From Papilionanthe hookeriana x Papilionanthe teres (Eukaryota > Streptophyta > Magnoliopsida > Asparagales > Orchidaceae), in assembly GCA_022702705.1 (NCBI GenBank), contig CM040434.1:54300953-54364952 (forward strand): a stretch of 64,000 nt of DNA, in the 5' to 3' direction. Positions 11,975-23,499 of this stretch are shown in pieces. The position numbers were made by a program, and so were the translations under genes. Under the pieces are notes generated by a model. It saw nothing but the letters and a program-made list of their open reading frames with translations. It did not search any database and had not been told where the DNA came from. Each line of letters opens with the position of its first letter. Position 1 is the first letter of the stretch.

Positions 11975-12130
11975 TAATGAACAACTATTCCTTGTTACTA
12001 GACAAACTATGATAGATGTACAAAAATGAGAGTTGATTATGAACATTAATGACCAGGAAGTCACTTTTGAAGTGTTGAAGACTATGAAATTTCCAACTAA
12101 AAGAAAAGATGATGATTTTTTTTTGGATTG
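11975..12130 (+). pseudogene. Element A protease remnant
   Basis: The sequence jumps from the end of gag straight to CLVT-TRQTMIDV-like codons, the counterpart of LLVTGQAMIDV in B (about 24077). The catalytic DLGA segment and about 700 bp around it, present in B and C, are missing. The aspartic protease of this element is therefore deleted apart from its C-terminal end. Confidence 0.6.
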
Positions 12131-12424
12131 ATGAAATTGATTATGTAAGTAAATACCATTTCCAAGATAGATTTGAGAGTAAGTTAACAGATGAGGTCGG
12201 AATGAATTTTCATACTGAGTTGGAAACGTTATCTAAAAAAGACTGTATGTATGTTCAAGAGATGTGAGAAATGATGGGAGCTGCCAAAAATAGTGAACTT
12301 GTAATTCCATTTGTTAAAAAATTTCATGAACTTAAGATGGATGTACCCCATACAATTTTAAAGCATGCCTATTTAGGGAATTCATCTACACATCAGTCTT
12401 TATATCTTCATATTCAAACTTGAA

Positions 12425-12914
12425 TTGAATGATGAACAAGATAAAGTTATTGAACTAGGACTTGGAAGAGAATTTGAGGATATATTTCAAGAGAACTTTG
12501 AGTTGAGAAAAGAGGATAAGGATATTGGAAGACCATTGGAAGAAATTCCTGAGGAATTAGAAAAACCGATTTCCTCAAGTAAGATAGATCGTCCATCATT
12601 TAATAATTATAAAGGGGAAGAATTGGAAGATAACTTGAAACAGAAGAGTGACAGAAGAATTTGATCTTGAATTTGAATTATCTAGAGAGAATCCGATCCA
12701 AAATTTGGGAGATCTTGAATTATCTTATAGAGATCCATTTCTTATAAATTTCAAGGATGATATTAATATGCGGATTAAGAAAATCAATAGAAGAATTTTG
12801 GATATAGAAAGAAATATGAGGAACAATGATATAAATCAATCTGAAAAGGAAGAGCTGAATGAAAATTTAAAATTTAAGGATTTTGTAGGAATCCCTGGAT
12901 CTGAAAAAGATTGA
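12425..12914 (+). pseudogene. Conserved charged ORF in place of pol (element A copy)
   Basis: Two overlapping frames (12425-12664 and 12648-12914) encode a highly charged, probably helical polypeptide with EFEDIFQENFELRKEDKDI and INRRILDIERNMRNNDINQS. Element B has the same protein at about 24529-25122 with clear residue conservation. It lies where RT, RNase H and integrase are found in element C. I know of no function for it; a coiled-coil role is plausible from composition. Stops and a frame change break it here. Confidence 0.6.
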
Positions 12915-12966
12915 ACGATTGATTGAGGATTAGTTAATTGGAATTTTGATCTTGGAGGAATCATTT

Positions 12967-13020
12967 GTCGGGCTGACGACATTAAACCAAACACTTTGTG
13001 GGAGGCAAACCATAGTTATC
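12967..13020 (+). other. Athila-type post-integrase conserved sequence (A)
   Basis: GTCGGGCTGACGACATTAAA followed by an AAACACTTTGTGGGAGGCAA-type block. The same sequence is at 25081-25134 in B and, inverted, at 37471-37514 just beyond the integrase of C. It marks where the pol end would be. Confidence 0.7.
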
Positions 13021-13888
13021 AGTGTGCTTTGATTTAATATGCTTAAGAGTCATTACTGTTAGTGTTGTATTATGTTTGCTTTAGTGTGGATTGATCAGTT
13101 TGATTTTTGATTGGTAGATGTTTGGATTGTTAGTTGTTTGATTTGATCTTTGTGTGTCATGAGGGAGGTGATTCCTTAACTTCTTATTATGGTTAGACTT
13201 GTATGTTCTCTTGTAGTAGTTGTATTGATGAATCCACTATAACTCGAGTCTTACTCAGACTTGAATTTTACAAGAGATATCATGAATTTGAACAATGACA
13301 GCTTCATCTCAATTTTGTTACATCCTTTCTCTAACTTTGTTTTCATTTGATAGGAGTCATGAACCTATTTGATTAATAACTTGTGGATGATCTTACACTA
13401 CGATTTATAACAGTTAGAGGTGCTTAACTATAGGGATTAGATGATGCCTGAGATTGGTGCCTGGAACCAATTTATCAGGGATAATCTTATCTTCGGGATT
13501 ATAATCTATAAAATCATTTTAAAATGTACCTAATTTATTAGTGTAGTGATTCCGTTAGAAATTGGAAGTAAATCAGTGTGATGTGATGAGTTAATGGAAG
13601 AATTGACCTCATTTATCTTATGTGTGTTTATGTTTGTGTTACAATTTTATATAATTATTGAAGAACATTTTTATATTCCATTGCTGATACCTGCTATGCT
13701 AATTAAACTTTTATTTAGTGAATCTCATTCTGGCATGATTAGTTTAGATTTACTTTCTACTGCATATTTTTCTGTTCTAGTGAATACTTGTAAATGGTTT
13801 TGATAGACATTTGTGGTAGATAAAATTTCTAAACTGTTTTTCTTCCTGCTTATATTTTTTGTACTGAATGCTATATATGTTAAAAATT

Positions 13889-14138
13889 AAGTTTGGGGGT
13901 AGGAAGAAAAATAAAATTTTAATGTGAAAATACTTCCTTTTAGTGTACTTTTATTACAAGCATGTTTTAGGTTAGATTTACTTTCTCCTACAGTTATTCT
14001 ATCATAATTATGCATGTATATGAATTTGATAGGATGTTGTAGTAGTAAGTAGATTCAACCTTTACTTTTTCTTCCTGCTACATTTTATAGAATTAATTGC
14101 AAAATATTTTAAAATTTAAGTTTGGGGGAAGAAAAAAA
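13889..14138 (+). promoter_or_regulatory. Two internal polypurine-tract-like motifs (A)
   Basis: AAGTTTGGGGGTAGGAAG at 13889 and AAGTTTGGGGGAAGAAAAAA at 14118. Both resemble the polypurine tract next to the 3' LTR of element C, but lie 0.95-1.2 kb upstream of A's 3' LTR, where the expected tract (AAGTTTAGGGTAT) is degraded. B and C carry one such internal motif each (25910-25935; 33396-33411 inverted). Confidence 0.5.
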
Positions 14139-14544
14139 TTTTAAAATGTAACTTTATTTGTCCTCAGTAGCCTATATTTAATTTGATATCATTTTTAAAA
14201 TGACTTGTGGTATGTTGTGTTACCTTTAGGTTACTATAATTTCAATTTTAGGAATGTTAGAAAAATAATCTAGTTGAAATCCTATGTGAAGAAATTGTTC
14301 TAGAGTTAAGATATTTTGTAAGAAACATTGGAAACATGATTATTCTATTTATGGTAGAAATGAGTTGAATATTTGAAAAGCTAAAATTCTTAGATTTATA
14401 CTTAATGAGAATTGAGCCTTTATTGTAAACCTTTTTCGAACTAATACTTACACTTATTAAAAGTGAGGGAAAATTTTGAGTTTTGAATTTTAGAGAGAGG
14501 ATAGTGAAATTCAAAATTATTAAAGGCCTATCCAGATATAGTAA

Positions 14545-14668
14545 TCCTCACATAAAAAAGAGTGAAAAAAGGGGATTAAAAATGATCCTGAAAAAAAAAA
14601 GTGAAAAAAAGGAATTGAAAATAATCCCACAATAAAAGAGAAAAAAAAGAAAAGAAAATAAGTGAGGA
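14545..14668 (+). other. Hairpin with purine-rich loop (A)
   Basis: TCCTCAC (14545-14551) pairs with GTGAGGA (14662-14668) around a ~110-nt loop made mostly of A and G. The same arms flank purine-rich loops in B (26334-26425) and C (32893-33001, inverted). It sits 400-500 bp from the 3' LTR in each element. Confidence 0.55.
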
Positions 14669-15072
14669 GAAGCTTGAGGAGAAGTCTAATCAAAAATTGG
14701 TTTCACTTGAATCTTTTTAAATGAAAAGACTTAGAAATAATCCTAAGCTTATTCTTATTTCAAAAGTTATTGGTTAAATTGGTATAAATAAGACGCTTAA
14801 ATTATGTTGTAATACTTTCTTTGAATCTTTAGTTTGACAAGTTTCAAAAACTTTTGAAGTAAATTGAAAATTAAGATTCCTAAGTTGAATATGAGATATT
14901 TTTACGCTCTAGTCCTAAGTTAATTTGCTAGAATTTGTCCTATGTTATACTATAATATTTCTGAGATGAAATTATAGGAAATTCTATTGAAACGCACAAC
15001 CACAAGTCAACATATTTGGTTTTTAAAGTTATAGTGTTATTTGAGGACAAGTAACATTTAAGTTTAGGGTAT

Positions 15073-16971
15073 TGACACACCTAAAATATATACGCTTTTT
15101 ACTATATGATTTTACTCATTTTTTGTGATATTTTACTTTAAAGGAAGGTATTTTTCATGATTTATTACAGGTATGATAATTTTAGGTGATTGGAGCAAAA
15201 AGAAGCAAAAACGGTGCAATTTAGACCAAAAACGAGAAAGAAAACAAATTTTGGCTTGACACCTTTCGATAAGTCTTTCGATGCTTATTCTCTTTTAAAC
15301 TTCTTGCATATTTTTGAATGATATTACACTTTAAATAAAGGTTATTTTTATGCTCATTTTGTAGGGCTATCTGTTAGGAACGCAATGTAACTGAAACGGG
15401 GCGAATTGGAGCTGAAACGGAGCCAAACGGAACAAATGGTGAAGCTGCGCAGAATGGGCGCCGGCGGCGCCTGAAACCCGAGAGCACAAAAAAATAGCGC
15501 CCTATTCAGCGCCGGCAGTGCCAAAAATCTGAGGGCACGATTTTTGGGTGCCGGTACACGGCTCTGGCGGCGCCAGGAGCGGTTATTGGCCATATACATT
15601 TAATCTGGAGGCTTTTTAGAATGTTTCTTCATGCACCTCTTAGGAAATTCGTCCCTACATTATTTTAAACCGAATTTGAAGACAAAAAAATGGAGAAGAG
15701 AGGACAAATGTGGAGAATGTTGAGAGATCTTAGAGTAGGAGTAGAAATGTAGATTTCTACCTTTTTGGAGAGATTGGTGAGGGAATTTTGAGAGAATCTG
15801 TAAGGGATTGTTCTAACATTGCATGGATCCGCAGGAGAGTTTGTGGGAGAGATTTTCATCTTTCTTTCAAGGGGAAACAACTAAGTGTTGTATTCTTCAT
15901 TATCTTATGATTTTGTAAACACTTATTTTGTGAATTTGCTTTGAAATGAAGTTTTCCGTTGTGTTTTCTTCGTGCTTTGTGTGTCTTTCTCTTACTCTTT
16001 CTTCTTATTTGGAAATAGTGGCATAAGAAGATTATGCCATTGTTTTCATTCTATTTTTCTTTTGCAATGAGTAGGATTCATGTTTAGGATATTAAGATGC
16101 TTGCTAAAAGATGTTTTAATTATAAATGTGATGGTTGTTACTTGCACTTCACTTACATTACAAAAAGGGCCCGTTGTATTGTTAAAATTCTTTGTAATTG
16201 CATTGTCCCGAAAGGGCGGTGTAATTCTCAACAAAGTGGAACCACATTCAATGTCCGTAAATGAATTACATAGTTCATGGGGATTGAGTGCAAATAAATA
16301 GGAAAATCATGGGCGTCAAATTAGAGGTTTTAGGTTGACAAGTTGAGATCCCCAATTTGGTCCTAAGTTTGGTAACTAAAGCTAGGGTTAGCCTTCAGGT
16401 GAAGGGAAGTGGGAGCTCTGAAGTGGCAGCCAGTATCCTCTCAGCCTAACCTTGGATTTAGGGACTAAGCCTAGGATTTGCCAATGTTCTTTATAGCACT
16501 CTGAAGAGGGGGTACTCGGAAGAGGGTAAAGAATATGATTGCTCTTATTTGACACATATAATATTTAATGCATCTTATTCCTATACATTATCTAGTTCAT
16601 TACATAAGAATAGTAGATTTTATTATCTCAAAATTCACTAAACTAATTTATCCAAAAAGGGTTATCTTTAGTATTAATATTTGCATTAGAGCATAATTAT
16701 TATTCTTACATATAATCATCTACCTTTAGGAGTACTTGTTAGAAAAACTACTTATATCGACCTTCCAATCTAAAGTCTGATAATTGTAAACTATAATTTG
16801 ACTAAGAACCTCTTACCTTGCTTCCCCGTGGGATCGATAAACGGGACTCCATTAGAGCCTTGTATTACTTGATACGATACGTATACTTGGTTTGAAATTG
16901 TGACTTTACATAATCATTATAAATATATAAATCTGAGGTCATAAGTTCTTGAATATAAAAAAGTCGCATCA
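15073..16971 (+). repeat. Element A 3' LTR
   Basis: Begins TGACACACC and ends CGCATCA; pairs with 8445-10385. GC-rich U3 block at about 15455-15585 and conserved hairpin at 16487-16533. Differences from the 5' copy are scattered substitutions and small indels, so the insertion is not recent. Confidence 0.9.
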
Positions 16972-16976
16972 GTGAC
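16972..16976. other. Target-site duplication of element A, right
   Basis: GTGAC, identical to 8440-8444. Confidence 0.85.
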
Positions 16977-17066
16977 ATAGTAGGATCATCTGATATGTTT
17001 TATGACCGTCCCAAAGAGAGGTCCCAAGTTAAGGAGGATTTCCCAGTGAAGAATGTAAGACAATGA
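16977..17066 (+). pseudogene. 3' half of the ORF interrupted by element A
   Basis: Continues in the same frame as 8283-8444, for 29 codons from ATAGTAGGA to TGA at 17064-17066. The residues are again charged (for example RPKERSQVKEDFPVKNVRQ). No family recognised. Confidence 0.45.
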
Positions 17067-17880
17067 AGATAACCCATCTGGAGAGTAGGTCAGCAGAGCT
17101 GGTATCTTCCACTTGGGACCCTTTTATGTTGGAGGAGGAGCAGAGGGAAAAGCCTGCAACTAGGTGATGCAGTTGAAAGAATCAAGGGTGACCAAGCAGT
17201 CCATGATCCTCCTTTAATGGATGCTCCTGGAGCTGTTCCCCTTTCCTCATCGGTGGAACAGGAGGCCGGGGAGGGAGCTTCCTCTTTTACCACCTCAAAT
17301 CTGTGTAAAATGATGGGACCACCATCTGGTGATGGAACAAACACCCCAACCATATTAAATGTGGTGATGGCACCACTGCCATTAATTTAGGGTCCGTTGA
17401 GGTTTCCAGATGCTTTGGTAGAGTATCAGAGGAGGCAACAGTTTGTCTTGCAGCTGGGCTAGATGAGGATGCCGACACGAATGAGACTTCAACTTTGTGA
17501 GGATGAGGCTTCACCGATTTGGAATGCTAATCACACTCAATCTCAGAACGTTCAACTGGAAAAATTAGAGATAGAAGTTCTTTGATGCACACATGGGAGT
17601 CCATTCTTGGATATGAAGAGTCAGAACTTCATGTTGAAGTGTTTGCGATCCAGGAGAAGAAGTGTTTGTGATTTAGGAGACAGCTTTGGTCTCCCAGCTT
17701 CAATATGAAGTAGAAAGAGTATATATGTTTTGGTTAGAAGGTAGTTAGTGTATCCGGCTGAGGCAGCGACCAATGTTCCTATAAGGTATTTCCTTTTTTC
17801 AGCTGATATGTTGTAACCGGAAGGACCCATATTGTAAATATAAGTATTTTTTATTAAATTAAAATCTTAATTTTTGTGCA
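17067..17880 (+). pseudogene. Degenerate coding-like segment, unrecognised
   Basis: Less AT-rich than its surroundings. Open plus-strand stretches change frame: one around 17165-17385 includes PPLMDAPGAVPLSSSVEQEA, another around 17355-17500 includes EEATVCLAAGLDEDADTNET. A TTGTAACC...AAATATAAG region near 17810-17870 looks like a gene 3' end. This may be a decayed host gene or a captured fragment following the split ORF. The minus-strand frames at 17090-17514 are probably shadows. Confidence 0.3.
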
Positions 17881-18117
17881 TCGTAGCATGTGTATGATGT
17901 GACTCCATTCTCGAGGTTCAATGTGGCAAAGAACCCTTACTTTCCTGTGTCGTTTCGACTTTCTACGGTGTACTATAAGTAGGATTGGCGAGCTCATCAA
18001 AACCCTACATTCCTATCTATTTCTTTGAGTGAATCTTATCTTTCGTGATTTTCTATACTTCTTTCTTCTTTTTGTCCACCGGTCATAGCTCCCAAATATT
18101 CCTCTGAGCTGTTTGGA

Positions 18118-18282
18118 ATGAAACCCTCCAGCATTACGTTGGTTGTAACCGCAAGACAAAAAGAAGTCCTTCAAAGGCTATTTGCCTTTGGGGATTCAGT
18201 ATTTGATAGGCTGCCGGAGAAGGACGAGAGAGTGTCAGACACGCTTGGGGACAGTCTGGTTCTTTTTGACCTCATTTTTTGA
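18118..18282 (+). CDS. Short unrecognised ORF, 54 codons
   Basis: ATG 18118 to TGA 18280-18282. The product has RQKEVLQRLFAFGDSVFDRL and LPEKDERVSDTLGDS, balanced in composition and unlike the low-complexity frames nearby. A pyrimidine-rich stretch precedes it and CTATAAGTAGG occurs near 17972. It may be an exon or a retroelement ORF start. No family recognised; coding status uncertain. Confidence 0.25.
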   Translation: MKPSSITLVVTARQKEVLQRLFAFGDSVFDRLPEKDERVSDTLGDSLVLFDLIF

Positions 18283-18395
18283 TGAGGTTTAAGGCTCCTC
18301 TTTAAAAGCCCAAGATCTAGCCATAGGATTTTCTTGTTGATTATCCTAAAGGACTAATGACAGAACCCACCCACATATAAATTCTAAGCACTTCT

Positions 18396-18780
18396 TGACT
18401 CTTCTTGTGAAGTCCTACATGGGTGATCACGAGCCCTCATTTTTCACTTGAGATTACTAAGACCAACATGTGAAGACTCAAGAATGAGTTCTCATAGGTT
18501 CAATTGACCTTAGCGGAACCCTAGGTGGCTTGGTCTTGTACACACACACTTAAACTCACCATAAGTTCCCTTACACACCCAAAACCATCAATTCACCCAT
18601 ATTGACTCATCTCTCCCTTGAGGTCCATAACCACTCCTTAACTCTTTTTTAAGACTTATGTGGGAGGTCTTAAGTCCTCAATCCTTGGTTAGGATGACTA
18701 GGACCAATATGTGGAGGCATCAAGATAAGTTCTCATAAGATCATATGACTTTAGGAAGGCTTTCTATGGCTTGCATGCTC
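18396..18780. repeat. Diverged direct duplication, ~150-bp units
   Basis: 18396-18550 and 18626-18780 align in the same orientation: shared order of CTTAACTC/CTTGACTC, GGACCAATATGTGGAGGCA/AAGACCAACATGTGAAGAC, GTTCTCATA and a final GGCTTGG/GGCTTGC. Divergence is high, so the duplication is old. Confidence 0.5.
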
Positions 18781-19260
18781 ACCACTTAAAGCCATCCAAA
18801 TTTATCCAAAATCACCCAAAATTTGTCCAAAATACCCAAAATTTCTCCAATTTGTCAAAATTCTAAAATATATCCAAAATTATCAAAATCCCCAATTTTA
18901 CTCAAAACTGCACCAAAATCAATGCTAGCCATACAATTTGTCCAAATTCACCTAAAACTTACCAAAATTCTCAAAGTGCCCCAAAATCTTCCAAAATTGA
19001 CTAAAACTCCCAAAATTACCCAAAGTACGCCTAATCTTCACCAAAATTCCCAAATTGCCCTTAATTTCCACCGAAATCCATTTCAAATCCACCAAATGAC
19101 AAATCCAAATCCAATTTTATCAAAATTTAAAACCAAATCCGGACATATCTAAGATCAATTCAAAACAACCTAAATCCACCATAAGTCCAAAATTCTCCAA
19201 ATTTGAACCTATATGCTAAAAACAATTTCACTAAATCAAGTCCCAAATTCCACCATGACA
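18780..19260. repeat. G-poor tract of degenerate CCAAAATT repeats
   Basis: About 480 bp in which the plus strand has very few G residues and repeatedly shows CCAAAATT-like words at irregular spacing. The 109-codon frame at 18823-19152 is a product of this low complexity. The following sequence to 19738 is ordinary AT-rich DNA without a supported gene. Confidence 0.55.
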
Positions 19261-19738
19261 AATTTAAAATTTCATGAAGTCCATCATGATTAATTTTTAA
19301 AAACCATACCCAATTTCAAAAGCCCATCAAGCCAAGCCGAAATTATAATTTATTTGAAGTCAAAGCCTACCCACCATGGCATGAAATACTTCCCTGCATC
19401 CATTTGATTAAAATCAAAACATAGGATGTGAAATGCATGATTGAAATTAACCAAATTTGGCCTCATGACAATTCTTCATAAATATCAAAAATTTCCAAAA
19501 TCCTTTCCCATGCAAACTAGCCAAGCCACATGCAAGCCATGGATCCTTCCCCAAGTCATAGGTGAGCCATGAGAGCCATGCCATGTCACCATGCCTAAAT
19601 TTTCCACATTTATCCCCAAAATATATGGATTATGAATTAGACTCGATCACAAAGCATTAATAGGTGGTGCCATGTTGTCAAACTCCGCAAATTTCTAACA
19701 CGTGCACTCTCTTTCATTAGTTCAAAGGTCTTGGAATT

Positions 19739-21780
19739 TGATGCGCCTAAAAAATGTTTAATTTTTCATATACTTTTAATGCCTATATTTGGTGATTTTT
19801 AATGATATTGCACTTTAAAGGAAGGTATTTTGCATGTTTTTGGTTTCAGGTACAAGAAATAGAATTTTGGAGGAAATGAAGAAAAAACTTTGTAATTTGG
19901 AGCCAAAACGAGCGAGGAAGAAAATTTTGACCTGACACATTTTGATATGTTTTTCTATGCTTAATCTGATTTACATTTATCAAATATTTTTGAATGAAAT
20001 TACACTTTAAATAAAAGTTGTTTTCATGTCTATCTTGTAGGTATATCTTTTAGGAGCGAAACACAAATGAAACGAGGCAAAACGGAGCTGAAGCGGAGCG
20101 AAACGGTAAAGTCGAGCGCAAGGTGGCGCCTAAGCGCCAAAACTAGTGCTTAACCGCCAGTCACGATGGGAAAATAGAGCCTATACACCGAAATTTGATG
20201 CTTAGGTGCTAGCAGAGGGCGGGTAAGCGCCCAAAATCGGTGCTTAGATGCCAGAGTCATTTTGGAAGGTTATTGGTAGTTCCAGGATGTTTTGAAAGCT
20301 TCTGGGTGATTATGAACGCCCCAAGATGATATTAAAAGAATCTAGACACTTTTGAATGAAGAGATGTGTCTCTTGGAGTGAAAAGATGTGTATCTTGGAG
20401 TGAAGAGGCACTTAAGGCACCCTTTGAAAGATTCATTGAATATGCACACTTTTGAGGAGACAATTAAGTACCTCTTGGGAAAGTATAAAAACACTCTTTA
20501 CATGCTTGAAAGGAGGAAATAATTAGAAGAGAAGAAGAAGGTTTGGTGAAGAAGAATAAGGCTTGGGAGAAAGCCTAAAGTGGGGCGACAAGGTGAGAGA
20601 GAAAGAGAGAGTGAGAGATTTCTTATTTTCTTTTCACTTTGTTCTTAGAGAGGATTGTAAAGAGATTGTTTTTGCTATACAAGGAGAGTCTGATTTCCAT
20701 CAAAGATAAGTATTTTCATTGTATTTTGATTTGAATCTAGTAATTTGTTTTGCATGGTTTTAAAGTATTATTCAATAAAAAGTTCTTGTTGTTTCTCCAT
20801 GTGTAGTGAGTAGTTTTCTTTACTCTTCCCTCTTATAATGAATTAGTATGCATGTGTAGGATATAGAATTGAGTAGAGTGAATATATTGTAATGATTTTA
20901 CTTTGTTCTTCATTTAATTTTAAACTTGATCAACTTGCATGTTAAAATCTTTTGTGAGAACATGTAAGAACCGATATGGTATTGTCTCAGTCAATAATTG
21001 GTAAGAATCACATGAGATTATATGGGTGAGAATATAATCTATATGGTTGAGTGCAAATAAAAAGGAAGATAAAATTTAAAGGGTGTAGAATTAGAGGACT
21101 TTAGAGTGACAGAATAAAGCCCCATGATTTGGTCTATTGTTTTAGGTTTTGATGCGAGATGTTAGCCTCCAGTTGGAGGGATAAGAGGGAACTCAAGAGT
21201 GATAGCTAGTATCTTCCCTACCTAGCCCTTCTTCAGAACTATTTAAACTTTAAATTAACCAATGTTCTTTATAGCTTCTCTAGTAAGGGTAAAGAATATA
21301 ATTGTTTCTATTTGTCACAATCTCTCTCGCTACTTGTTTTACTTTTACACATGTTACTAATTTCATTATATGAGGAAGGGAATTTTTAATATATAAAACC
21401 CCACTTTCTGATTTTTACTAAGTATTTTAGTTTAGGAATAGAAGTAGTATTATAGTGATAATTTTAGGATATAATCAAAACCAAAGCTTTATCGACCTTC
21501 CAAGCTAGGGCATGTTATTAAAGACTAGAATTTATCTTGAAAGCCGCCATGGTTAATCTTGATCTCAGTGGGATCAATATTAGGGGCTTAATCAGAAAAC
21601 CCTATATTACTTGATAACGATACATATACTTGTATAAAATCTCATTTTATAATAATATCAATTAAACTCTTATTTGCATCGACATCAAGTTTTTTGCGTC
21701 GTTGTAAAGAAATATATTAAATTAAAAGGAAGTATAAAATATGAAGTCATATAAAACATAAGCATAAATATCTTAGATCA
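19739..21780 (+). repeat. Element B 5' LTR
   Basis: Begins TGATGCGCC, ends TTAGATCA; 2042 bp. TATAAAA at 20484-20490 is a likely promoter box, preceded by a GC-rich block of GGCGCC/AAGCGCC motifs (20120-20255). The conserved hairpin is at 21265-21296. About 90 bp before the end lies a fossil LTR end plus primer site. Confidence 0.85.
21681..21710 (+). other. Fossil LTR end and primer-binding site inside the B 5' LTR
   Basis: GACATCA followed by AGTTTTTTGCGTCGTTG has the form LTR end, spacer and tRNA-Asp-type primer site, exactly as in A (CGCATCA, AGTTTT, TGGCGCCG). Yet it is followed by about 70 bp that also occur in the 3' LTR, so it is now inside the LTR. Confidence 0.7.
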
Positions 21781-21786
21781 ATTTTT

Positions 21787-21804
21787 TGGTGCCGTTGTAG
21801 AGGA
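21787..21804 (+). promoter_or_regulatory. Present primer-binding site of element B
   Basis: TGGTGCCGTTGTAGAGGA lies six bases after the LTR end; tRNA-Asp-like with changes. Confidence 0.65.
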
Positions 21805-22137
21805 TCGTAACTGTTGATTTTGACTTTTAGGAGAATTTTAGTTGAAGTAATTAAGCTTAAACTTGGAAAATTGTAGTTTCGTAAAAACTATTTTTGTATG
21901 AAAAGTGTTTTTGTATGAAAAAAAAGTTGTAAAAAATTTGTTTGTGTGAAAAACAAGGTGTTTGTGAAAATGTTTTGTTGTGTTGAATATATTTTTTGTT
22001 TTATTTGTTTAGTTGTTATTGTATTGTTTGTTGTGTTGCATATGCAAAATAAAAGATCTATGAGACTTGTGCCTTATGATACCTAGTTTGAAAAAAGGAA
22101 AAAAAAAAAAGCAGAAACGACTTGAAAAACTAAAAAT

Positions 22138-23340
22138 GAAAATGAAAAAAATTTAAAATAATAACTTCGAAAATCATCATAAATCATTGAGGGATTATGT
22201 AAATCGTACGACAGATGAAATACACTCAATTATACAAACCCCTGTCATAGAAGCTGACTTGTTTGAATTTAATCTAGAGATTATCCAACTGGTGTAGAAC
22301 AACCAGTTTGGGGGAAATCCTTCGGAGAATCCCTATTTACACTTATCAAGTTTTCTAAAACTTTGTGCTATATTTCGTTATAATGGCAAACTAGATGATG
22401 CTGTTAGACTAAGATTTTTTCCTTTATCACTAAGAGATAAGGCTAAAATTTGGTTATACTCATTATCACCTAACTATATTAAAAATTGGGAGGAGTTAAC
22501 TTAGAAATTCCTAGCTAAGTATTTTTCACCTTCAAGGACTACTAAATTTAGAAACGATATTATGTCCTTTTTTCAGTATAAAGGGAAATCAATATACGAA
22601 GCCCGAGAAAGACTTAATGATCCTAAGAATGTGTCCGCACCATGCTTTGTCAGATTGGTTAATCATTCAAACTTTTTACAATGGTTTAATAGTATCCCTT
22701 AGGTCCATTATTGATGCTGCTGCTGTTGGTTCATTAATGTCAAAACCATTTGATGAAGTGTATGCATTAATTGAAGAAATGACTACAAATGAATTTCAAT
22801 GGCCCTTTGTAAGGGTAAATCTTAAAAAGGTAGCCAGTGTTTATGATACAGATGCGATTGCAATTCTTGCATTTCCTGTAATATCAAGGAAGTTTGACCA
22901 ATTTGAAATGAATCAGCCTCAATTTACTGCAGTGAGGAAAGTTCATTAGGGCATATGATTGATTCTAACTTATCATGTGAGACTTTAAATACCATAAATA
23001 ACCCGTTTTCTAACTTTTACAACCCAAGTTGGACGAGCCATCTTGATTTTAAATGTAATCATGCTACTGGGGGTGGAAACCAACAATAGGAAAATAATCA
23101 TGCAATTCCTAATTGAAGTTGGAATAATCAGGGAAACAAAAACTATAGACCTTCATATCTACTGGATTCTAACAATGATCAACAATTTAAGGATAAGAAG
23201 ATGTCTATAGAAGAAGTGATATTTCAATGGAAAAACCAGTTGCAAAGTCAAAATGTTGTGATTAGAAACAGAGAATCAACTGGGAAAATTTTCTAATTCA
23301 CTTAGCAATAGACCCCAAGAAACACTTCCTAGCAACACTG
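22138..23340 (+). pseudogene. gag: Element B gag (decayed)
   Basis: Follows the gag of element A codon by codon. The best open part (22617-22949) contains CPHHALSDWLIIQTFYNGL, then SIIDAAAVGSLMSKPFDE, the middle of Athila-type gag. Further on are NPFSNFYNPSWTSH-like codons. Several stops and frameshifts are present. There is no sign of selection after insertion. Confidence 0.75.
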
Positions 23341-23499
23341 AGATCAACCCTAAAGAGAATAATAATGGACAAGTAGAAGCTGTCCAATAAGAAGTGGAAG
23401 AGAGATAGAGGATGTGGTTAGAAAAGGGAAAGAAGTTGTGGGAGAAACAAAGAAAACTAAAAGACCTGAAGAACATGTTTCTAAAGATCTTGAAAAATT

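Larger units (their letters stand above)
8445..16971 (+). mobile_element. LTR retrotransposon A: gag-only, pol-less, Athila-like
   Basis: An 8.5-kb element bounded by GTGAC duplications: LTRs at 8445-10385 and 15073-16971, primer site at 10392, internal region 4.7 kb. The order is primer site, long leader, decayed gag, a fragment of the end of the protease, a charged ORF pair (12425-12914), the Athila-type post-integrase sequence (12967-13020), then about 2 kb of non-coding DNA holding PPT-like motifs and a hairpin with purine-rich loop. No RT, RNase H or integrase motif is present in any frame. Homology of gag and 3' non-coding DNA to elements B and C places it in the Athila-like group. It must have depended on another element for replication. 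Confidence 0.85.

Noticed and set aside
17090..17514. Minus-strand frames of 75-87 codons
   Set aside because: Opposite the plus-strand coding-like segment, Ser/Pro-rich and without family features; probably shadows.
18823..19152. 109-codon frame rich in Lys, Pro, Ile and Gln
   Set aside because: Arises from the G-poor repeat tract; stop codons are avoided by composition.
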